Source: Candidatus Fermentibacterota bacterium (GTDB lineage: Bacteria > Fermentibacterota > Fermentibacteria > Fermentibacterales > Fermentibacteraceae). Taken from it: a stretch of DNA of 11,162 nt. Both the position numbers and the translations under genes were made by a program. Position 1 is the stretch's first letter; every line of letters begins with the position of its first letter. Shown here one piece after another: positions 1-5,040 of the stretch. The DNA is taken from positions 1 through 11,162 of the forward strand of contig JAKLEF010000035.1 of NCBI GenBank assembly GCA_022703195.1, written 5' to 3'. The notes beneath the pieces were generated by a model. That model was given only the letters and a program-made list of their open reading frames with translations. It searched no databases and had not been told where the DNA came from.

Positions 1-124
1 GGACGCCCAGCGATTCGAGCGCCTCCCGCGCGCGGCCTATCATGTAGGCCACGTTCGCTTCCTCGTTGTAGGCAGGCATGAAGAGGCTGATGCCGTCCCC
101 GGCGGTTCCGCGGGTCGGAGTCAT
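1..124 (-). CDS. Family 2 glycosyltransferase, N-terminal fragment (runs off left edge)
   Basis: Only the first 41 residues lie in the window. After a short polar N-terminus they read SLFMPAYNEEANV followed by YMIGRAREALESLG. This is the first beta strand, the nucleotide-sugar-contacting P-A-Y-N-E-E loop and the following helix of GT-A fold family 2 glycosyltransferases (dolichyl-phosphate mannosyltransferase / polyprenyl glycosyltransferase type). Such enzymes move a sugar from a nucleotide donor to a lipid or glycan acceptor at the cytoplasmic membrane. The ATG at 124 is preceded by AAAGGGGA about 9 nt upstream, an acceptable ribosome binding site. The DXD motif and any C-terminal membrane helices are outside the window, so acceptor and subfamily cannot be said. 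It sits 92 nt downstream of the flavin reductase on the same strand and is probably a separate unit. Confidence 0.78.
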   Translation of the reverse strand, partial: MTPTRGTAGDGISLFMPAYNEEANVAYMIGRAREALESLGV

Positions 125-143
125 GGTTCCCGGTCCCCTTTGA

Positions 144-185
144 ATGCCGGCATGAACGGGCCGGACCCGGCCCCCCTGCAGGGGG
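144..185. repeat. Cluster of short inverted repeats between two genes
   Basis: The 92-nt gap between the flavin reductase stop (217) and the glycosyltransferase start (124) holds three perfect inverted repeats in a row: ATGCCGGCAT at 144-153, GGGCCG/CGGCCC with a 4-nt loop at 158-173, and CCCCCTGCAGGGGG at 172-185. The last two share two bases, so they cannot both form fully. They could act as a transcription terminator for the kinase-peroxiredoxin-flavin reductase unit, but no T-run follows on either strand, so a standard intrinsic terminator is not supported. Protein binding sites or chance in GC-rich DNA are alternatives. Confidence 0.4.
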
Positions 186-216
186 CGCCCTTCGTCGGAT
201 GCACAGGCTCCCGGGA

Positions 217-723
217 CTACTTCCCGATGAAGGTGGGGGCGCGGTCCGGCGATCTGCCCTTCTTCACCATGTGATAGTAGGCGTATGTCATGGGCCTCGC
301 CTGGGTCAGCACTCCGGCGTCCTCGACCTCGCCCAGGAAGAGCGCGTGGGTGCCGCAGTCGAAACTCTCGCGGATGCGGCACTCGATGAACGACGTAGCA
401 TGCTCGAGGACCACCGGGCATCCCGAGGAGCAGGTCCTGAAGGCCGTCCCCTCGAACTTGTCGATGTCACGGCCCGACTTGAAGCCGAATCTCCCGATGA
501 AGGTCATCGGGGTGTCCTCCTCGAGCACGGAGACGCTGAACGAACCTGCCGATCCGAGGCATTCGTAGGTGTAGTTCAGCCTGTTGATGCTTATCGCTAT
601 CGTGGCGGGTTCCGAAGTGACCTGGAAGACCGTGTTGCAGATCTGCCCGTTCCGCCGTTCCGCAGTTCCCGTCGCCACTATGTACATCCCGTAGCTGAGG
701 CTGTGGAATGCGCTCCTGTCCAA
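217..723 (-). CDS. Flavin reductase-like FMN-binding protein (Hrb N-terminal domain type)
   Basis: A 168-residue protein that is a single flavin-reductase-like split-barrel domain. The order LSYGMYIVAT, NTVFQVTSEPATIAISIN, FSVSVLEEDTPM, GRFGFKSGRDIDKF, GTHALFLGEV and MTYAYYH is typical of the FMN-binding half of high-molecular-weight rubredoxin (Hrb) and related NAD(P)H:flavin/rubredoxin oxidoreductases in anaerobes. Such proteins pass electrons from NAD(P)H through FMN to rubredoxin, feeding oxygen- or peroxide-reducing enzymes in the cytoplasm. Here the protein ends at KKGRSPDRAPTFIGK, just where the rubredoxin domain would begin, and no CxxC pair is present. The start is a TTG at 723: GGGAGG at 735-730 lies 6 nt upstream, and the peroxiredoxin TGA falls between them. 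The gene is 3 nt downstream of the peroxiredoxin, so the two are almost certainly co-transcribed and translationally coupled. Partner and exact substrate are inferred. Confidence 0.88.
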   Translation of the reverse strand: MDRSAFHSLSYGMYIVATGTAERRNGQICNTVFQVTSEPATIAISINRLNYTYECLGSAGSFSVSVLEEDTPMTFIGRFGFKSGRDIDKFEGTAFRTCSSGCPVVLEHATSFIECRIRESFDCGTHALFLGEVEDAGVLTQARPMTYAYYHMVKKGRSPDRAPTFIGK

Positions 724-726
724 TGC

Positions 727-1374
727 TCACCTCCCGCCCTGATCGCCCATCCTGCGGTGGCAGAACCACCAGTCATAGCACTCGTACTGCTTCGGCCTCT
801 CCTTCGCGCCCGCCTCGTCGACGGGGGGCGGCACGATGAAGTTGCCGCCTATCAGCTCGTTCCGCGGCCAGTTGGCCGGCATTGCAACTCCGTGCTTGTC
901 CGATATCTGCAGGCCCTGGACGATGCGGAGGATCTCCTCGGTGTTGCGGCCGAGCTCCTGGGGGTAGTAGAGCATCGCCCTGAGGATGCCCTTGGGGTCG
1001 ACGATGAAGACCCCCCTGACCGTGTTCGTGCCCTTGCCGCGATGGATGAGCTCCAATGCCGAGGCCATCTCGCCGGTGTCGTCGGCGATGACCGGGAACC
1101 TGATCTCGACAGAGAGCTTCTCCCTGATCCACTCCGTCCATTTCATGTGGGAATAGACCTGGTCGATGCTCAGCCCGATCAGGTCGCAGTTCAGGGACCT
1201 GAACTCTCCGAGCCGCTTCTGGAGGGATACGAACTCGGTGGTGCAGACCGGCGTGAAGTCCGCCGGGTGGCTGAACAGTATGAACCATCTTCCGGCCTGG
1301 TCGTTGGGGATGGACATCGGGCCGTGCGTGGTCCTCACCCTGAATTCGGGGAACTTCTCTCCTAGAAGCAGCAT
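727..1374 (-). CDS. Peroxiredoxin, Prx6/archaeal thioredoxin-peroxidase type
   Basis: A 215-residue thiol peroxidase that would reduce hydrogen peroxide and organic hydroperoxides in the cytoplasm. The thioredoxin-fold core begins LGEKFPEFRVRTTHG. The active site HPADFTPVCTTEF places the peroxidatic cysteine at residue 44 within the PxxxTxxC motif. The longer Prx6-type C-terminal extension (residues about 160-215) ends with CYDWWFC, cysteines 199 and 205. That CX5C pair is known from archaeal Prx6-like enzymes such as Aeropyrum pernix thioredoxin peroxidase, where it joins the disulfide relay after the peroxidatic Cys is oxidised. The ATG at 1374 has GGGGAGG 5 nt upstream. The gene lies 28 nt after the kinase stop and 3 nt before the flavin reductase, which makes the latter a candidate source of electrons, directly or through a rubredoxin encoded elsewhere. 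The exact reductant is inference. Confidence 0.93.
   Translation of the reverse strand: MLLLGEKFPEFRVRTTHGPMSIPNDQAGRWFILFSHPADFTPVCTTEFVSLQKRLGEFRSLNCDLIGLSIDQVYSHMKWTEWIREKLSVEIRFPVIADDTGEMASALELIHRGKGTNTVRGVFIVDPKGILRAMLYYPQELGRNTEEILRIVQGLQISDKHGVAMPANWPRNELIGGNFIVPPPVDEAGAKERPKQYECYDWWFCHRRMGDQGGR
730..735 (-). promoter_or_regulatory. Shine-Dalgarno fixing the TTG start of the flavin reductase
   Basis: GGGAGG on the minus strand, then TGAGCA, then TTG at 723-721. The TGA is the stop of the preceding peroxiredoxin, so termination and re-initiation sites nearly coincide. No ATG gives a better start. Confidence 0.75.
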
Positions 1375-1402
1375 GCTGGCCTCCCCGGGGTGTCGCGCCC
1401 CG

Positions 1403-4400
1403 TCATGTGCCGGCCCTGTCGGTGTCGGGGGCGACCACCGACCTGACCTTGGCTATCAGGTCCACGGGCCGGTAGGGCTTCTGGATGAACCCCGCGAGCC
1501 CCTTGCCCGAGAAGCGCCCCGCCGCGTCCATCTCGTTGTATCCGCTCGACAGGATGACCCGGATGTCGGGTCTGATCCTGCGGAGTTCCCTGAAGGCCTC
1601 CTCGCCGTTCAGGTGGGGCATCGTCATGTCGAGGAGGACGAGGTCGATCCTGCCCGCGTTCTCGCGGAAGATCTCGGTGCACTCCCTGCCGTCGACGGCC
1701 GTGAGCACGCCGAAGCCGCACTTCTCGAGCGAGAGCCGCGCAACCGTCCTCACGGTCTCCTCGTCGTCCACCACCAGCACCGTCGTCCCTCGGCCTATCG
1801 TGGCTTGGTCGGTCTGCTGCTGGGGATTCGCCGCCCTGCCGCCTATCGCCGGGAGGAGTATCTTGAAGCTGCTTCCGCGGCCCGGCTCGGAATAGACCTT
1901 GAGCGTGCCCCGGTGGCCGCGCACGATGCCCAGTACGGCCGCAAGCCCGAGGCCGCGGCCCGTGAACTTCGTGGTGAAGAACGGATCGAAGATCTTCGCG
2001 CGGATCTTCTCGTCCATCCCGCATCCGGTATCGGACACCTCGAGGAAGGAGTAGGGGCCCTCGGGCAGGTCTTCGTCGATGTAGGTGCCCGAGAGGTAGG
2101 GCCTGTCGACATATGTCATGCCCGTGGCGATGGTGATGATCCCGCTCCGCTCGCCGATGGCCTCGGCGGCGTTCATGATCAGGTTCATCACTATCTGCCT
2201 GAGCTGTGTTGCGTCGCCTTCGATCATGTCGAGCTCGTGAGCGAGGTCGAGCCTCAGGACTACGTTCTTGGGGATGGCGGCCTGGAGGAGGTTCACCATC
2301 TCCTCTATCACCCTGTTCATGTCCACCGGCTCGACCATGAACTTGCCGCGGCCCGAGTAGGCCAGGAGCTGGTTCGTCAGTTCGGCGGCCCGCATCGCGG
2401 CTGTCTCCAGCCTCTCGATGGTCCTCCTCACCGGCGATTCCGGGGGGAGCTCCATCAGGGCCAGGCCGGCATTGCCCAGGATGCCCATTAGCAGGTTGTT
2501 GAAGTCGTGGGCGATGCCCCCCGCCAGCACACCCAGGCTCTCGAGCTTCTGCGAGTGCTGGATCTGCCTGTCGAGCATCCGCTTCTCGTCCTCGATCCTG
2601 CGGCGGTCGGAGATGTCGCGTATGATGCCGAGCACTCCCGGCTTCCCCTGGTCGGAGATGATCGAGACGTTCAGCTCGACCGGGATCTCGGTGCCGTCGA
2701 ACTTCCTGAGCACCGTCTCGTAGATGCCGGGGACCTGCCCCCCCCTTATCCTCGCGAAGTGCCGCGACACGACCTTGGCCCTCTCGGATTCGGCCACGAA
2801 TTCGGAGAAGTCATGGTTGACGTAGGCCGCGGAGGGATACCCGAGCATGGCTGCGAGGGTGTCGTTGACGTAAACCACCCGGCCGTCGGTGATGAGCACT
2901 ATCCCGTCCTTGGCGTTCTCGGCCAGGGCGCGGTACCTCGACTCGCTGCCCTTGAGAGAGTCCTCGGTCTTCCTCTTCTCGATGACCAGGGCCGCCGCCC
3001 CGGCGAGGGTCAGCAGGGCGTCCTTCATCTTCTGGTCGATCGAACCGCCGGAATAGCTCTGCACCGTCATCACGCCGAAGACCCTGTCGCCGACGGTCAG
3101 CGGAACGCCCATCCACCAGTTCGAGAGAACCCCGATGAGTTCGGTCTGCCCGTCGCTGATGTACCTGGCTATGTCCGATTCCGACAGGAAGAGTGGCTTG
3201 CCGCCGCGCAGAACCATCTCGGTGAAGCCCCTGCCGGGCTTCCTGGGTTCCGGCGGAGTGGTGTACTTGTCGACGTAGTAGGGGAACGAGAGGATGTCGT
3301 TGAGTGGGTCGTAGAGGGAGATGTAGTAGTTGTCGGCCGGGACCACCTCGGAGATGATCGAGTGGATCTCGCGGTAGAGGGTGGGCGAATCCATGGAGGT
3401 TAGCCCGCTTTCGATGATCCGGCGGGTCGCGTCCTGGAGCCTGGTGGAATGCCTGCGTTCGGTCACGTCGTGGGCGAACAGCACATAGCCTTCGTCTCCC
3501 GCTAGCCTGGACACCGAGGTGAACCTGAACCTGGAGTCGGGGTACTCCATCTCGGAGCGGGTGAATTCGCGTCCGGCGTCTGCCAGGGCCTCCCGCAAGC
3601 CTTCGGGCAGCCTGGCCTCGAGCAGTTCTTCGAGACCTGGCGGAAGCGCGGGATTATGCCCGGGGCACATGGCGGATGCTGCGGCCCTGTTTCCCCAGAG
3701 GATGCGGAGGTCGGGCGAGATGTGCAGCACCACGTCCTCGACGCCGTCGAGGAGCATGGCCTTCTCGGCCTGGAGCCTGTCCAGGGCGAGGCTGACCTCG
3801 GTCTGCCTCGCGGTCTCCATCGTCATGCTCGTGATCTCGGCCAGGGATGCCGCCAGGACCTGGTCCTGCAGCACCCAGGGCCTCGGGCCGGACTTCGTCC
3901 TCTCGACGCAGATCACGCCGGCGACCGAGCCCTCCATGTGGATCGGTGCGTCGAGGGTCGAGGTGATGCCGCATGGCCCGAAGTAGCCGTCCATGAACTC
4001 GGAGAACCTCGGGTCCGAAGCGACGTCGGCCGATTCGATGATCCTCTCCTTCGAGAGCATCTCGACATAGGACGGGGCCTCGAGCAGCGGCATGTCGGCC
4101 GCGGTCGCCCCGCCTTCGCGGTCTTCCAGCGCGATGCACCTCAGAGCGGGTGCGGAGCCTGCGGTCTCGAGCACCCAGATGCTCACCCTGTCTACGCTCG
4201 AGGCCTCCATTGCGGCTTCCGCAATGAACGGGAGCGCCCTGGCAAGGTCGCCAGCGGAGACCGGGGATGCGGTGGTGATCATGTAGAGCGTGCGGTGGAG
4301 GAGCTGGATGATCTCGCCGCTGTCCTCCGAGGGGTTCATGAAGCCCGTGGCGACCGTTCCAGCGGGGACCCCGTCAGGGCCCTCGAGCGCCCTGACGTGG

Positions 4401-4681
4401 AAGAACCTGCTCGATCCGTCCTCTACGATGTTCTCGGATACCGGCCCGGAGGAGCCGCGGATGACCTCCTCCTCCATCTCGGCGATCCTCTGTCTAGTGG
4501 CGGCCAGCATGGGGGGGACGAGCTCCGCGAAACGGGCGTTCTCCTCGGGCTCGGAACCGCGCCTCCTCATCCTGACGGCGCAGTCGGACGCCTCGCCTGG
4601 AATGCCGGCGGCGTCGGAAGCTCCGTCGCTGCTGGCGCGAGGTTCCTCGTCGAGCTTCTCGCTTCCCCGGGAGCGGACCAT
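1403..4681 (-). CDS. Soluble hybrid sensor histidine kinase (GAF-PAS-GAF-PAS-HisKA-HATPase-REC)
   Basis: A cytoplasmic multi-sensor kinase of 1092 residues (ATG at 4681) with no membrane segment. Visible parts, approximate residues: degenerate PAS-like region 47-115; GAF 145-292 (RVSIWVLE ... GITSTLDAPIHMEG ... GVICVE); PAS 307-408; GAF 427-570 (YYISLYDPLNDILSFPYYVD, then KPGRGFTEMVLRGGKPLF); PAS 580-695; HisKA with GGIAHDFNNLL, phospho-acceptor His725; HATPase with N-box NLIMNAAEAI, G1 DTGCGM and G2 GRGLGLAA; receiver 966-1084 with the acidic DD pair, phospho-acceptor Asp1018 (LVLLDMTMP) and conserved Lys1068 (QKPY). All catalytic residues are present, so it should autophosphorylate and pass phosphate to its own receiver. 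No DNA-binding response regulator lies nearby, so its output is unknown. GAF/PAS domains may bind haem, flavin or small ligands; none can be named. It is followed by peroxiredoxin and flavin reductase, which suggests a redox role. A GTG start at 4735 would add 18 polar residues and overlap the upstream gene by 23 nt. ATG 4681 is preferred because a promoter-like element sits just before it. Confidence 0.93.
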   Translation of the reverse strand: MVRSRGSEKLDEEPRASSDGASDAAGIPGEASDCAVRMRRRGSEPEENARFAELVPPMLAATRQRIAEMEEEVIRGSSGPVSENIVEDGSSRFFHVRALEGPDGVPAGTVATGFMNPSEDSGEIIQLLHRTLYMITTASPVSAGDLARALPFIAEAAMEASSVDRVSIWVLETAGSAPALRCIALEDREGGATAADMPLLEAPSYVEMLSKERIIESADVASDPRFSEFMDGYFGPCGITSTLDAPIHMEGSVAGVICVERTKSGPRPWVLQDQVLAASLAEITSMTMETARQTEVSLALDRLQAEKAMLLDGVEDVVLHISPDLRILWGNRAAASAMCPGHNPALPPGLEELLEARLPEGLREALADAGREFTRSEMEYPDSRFRFTSVSRLAGDEGYVLFAHDVTERRHSTRLQDATRRIIESGLTSMDSPTLYREIHSIISEVVPADNYYISLYDPLNDILSFPYYVDKYTTPPEPRKPGRGFTEMVLRGGKPLFLSESDIARYISDGQTELIGVLSNWWMGVPLTVGDRVFGVMTVQSYSGGSIDQKMKDALLTLAGAAALVIEKRKTEDSLKGSESRYRALAENAKDGIVLITDGRVVYVNDTLAAMLGYPSAAYVNHDFSEFVAESERAKVVSRHFARIRGGQVPGIYETVLRKFDGTEIPVELNVSIISDQGKPGVLGIIRDISDRRRIEDEKRMLDRQIQHSQKLESLGVLAGGIAHDFNNLLMGILGNAGLALMELPPESPVRRTIERLETAAMRAAELTNQLLAYSGRGKFMVEPVDMNRVIEEMVNLLQAAIPKNVVLRLDLAHELDMIEGDATQLRQIVMNLIMNAAEAIGERSGIITIATGMTYVDRPYLSGTYIDEDLPEGPYSFLEVSDTGCGMDEKIRAKIFDPFFTTKFTGRGLGLAAVLGIVRGHRGTLKVYSEPGRGSSFKILLPAIGGRAANPQQQTDQATIGRGTTVLVVDDEETVRTVARLSLEKCGFGVLTAVDGRECTEIFRENAGRIDLVLLDMTMPHLNGEEAFRELRRIRPDIRVILSSGYNEMDAAGRFSGKGLAGFIQKPYRPVDLIAKVRSVVAPDTDRAGT

Positions 4682-4688
4682 GGCGCTT

Positions 4689-4716
4689 ACATTACGAGAA
4701 AAGCGCGGAGTGTCAT
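4689..4716 (-). promoter_or_regulatory. Promoter-like element immediately before the kinase ATG (possible leaderless start)
   Basis: On the minus strand ATGACA (4716-4711, five of six to TTGACA) is followed by 16 nt and TAATGT (4694-4689, TANNNT type), then 7 nt to the kinase ATG at 4681. No Shine-Dalgarno lies in those 7 nt. A transcript started at the usual distance from this -10 would begin at or within a base or two of the ATG. Its -35 overlaps the last codons of the upstream 90-residue gene. Confidence 0.5.
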
Positions 4717-4985
4717 CCCTCGGGCCTGGCTCCACCGCCTGCCAGGACCAGCACCTTCCCCCTGCAATGCTTCACGGACAGCGTCTTCATCAGCATCGAA
4801 CGCCGACCGTCCTCGAGTATCCACATCCTGCCCGGAGCCGAGAGCGGCATCGCATCCGCGCATTCGAATACCGCCGCGACGACGCCCCCGGGACTGTCGA
4901 GCCTGACCCTTTCGGGTCTGGCGAGTATGGAAGCCCTTCCGGCGAGCCTCGCAGACCATGTTCCGCAGACTGTTCCCTCGGACAT
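4713..4985 (-). CDS. Hypothetical protein, 90 residues
   Basis: Not recognised. The start is the ATG at 4985, preceded by AAAGGGGGG with 3 nt spacing; an upstream in-frame ATG at 5036 lacks such a site and would overlap the -35 of the putative promoter. The protein is basic and soluble, without signal peptide or membrane segment. It reads as alternating short beta-strand-like stretches (ARLAGRASILARPERVRL, GGVVAAVFECADAM, GRMWILEDG, KVLVLAGG), compatible with a small beta-barrel, and has three cysteines not arranged as a metal site. It lies 55 nt after mutS and 31 nt before the kinase ATG on the same strand. Support for it being real: a good promoter candidate, a Shine-Dalgarno, and a fit into an otherwise empty slot in a compact genome. 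No function is proposed. Confidence 0.62.
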   Translation of the reverse strand: MSEGTVCGTWSARLAGRASILARPERVRLDSPGGVVAAVFECADAMPLSAPGRMWILEDGRRSMLMKTLSVKHCRGKVLVLAGGGARPEG

Positions 4986-5004
4986 GCGCCCCCCTTTCGC
5001 GGGT

Positions 5005-5033
5005 AATATGGAGGGCGCGCCAGGCGATGTAAA
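5005..5033 (-). promoter_or_regulatory. Putative sigma-70-type promoter for the 90-residue gene
   Basis: On the minus strand TTTACA (5033-5028, five of six to TTGACA), a 17-nt spacer, and CATATT (5010-5005, four of six to TATAAT). Transcription would start near 4998, about 13 nt before the ATG at 4985, leaving room for the Shine-Dalgarno. It begins just after the mutS stop at 5041, so the small gene need not depend on the mutS operon. Confidence 0.55.
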
Positions 5034-5040
5034 CACCTGT

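Noticed and set aside
199..1365. Long plus-strand frame of 388 codons
   Set aside because: It lies opposite the clearly conserved flavin reductase and peroxiredoxin, is rich in Arg/Asp/Pro/Val as expected for antisense of GC-rich genes, and shows no recognisable motif.
4682..4735. GTG start for the kinase at 4735
   Set aside because: It would overlap the upstream gene by 23 nt, lacks a convincing Shine-Dalgarno and places the promoter-like element inside the coding region. It remains possible.
3656..4906. Plus-strand frame of 416 codons
   Set aside because: Antisense to the kinase GAF/PAS region and to the small gene; no motif, composition of a shadow.
5014..5021. GGCGCGCC palindrome after mutS as a terminator
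   Set aside because: Only 8 bp with no loop and no T-run; it falls in the spacer of the putative promoter and is expected by chance at this GC content.
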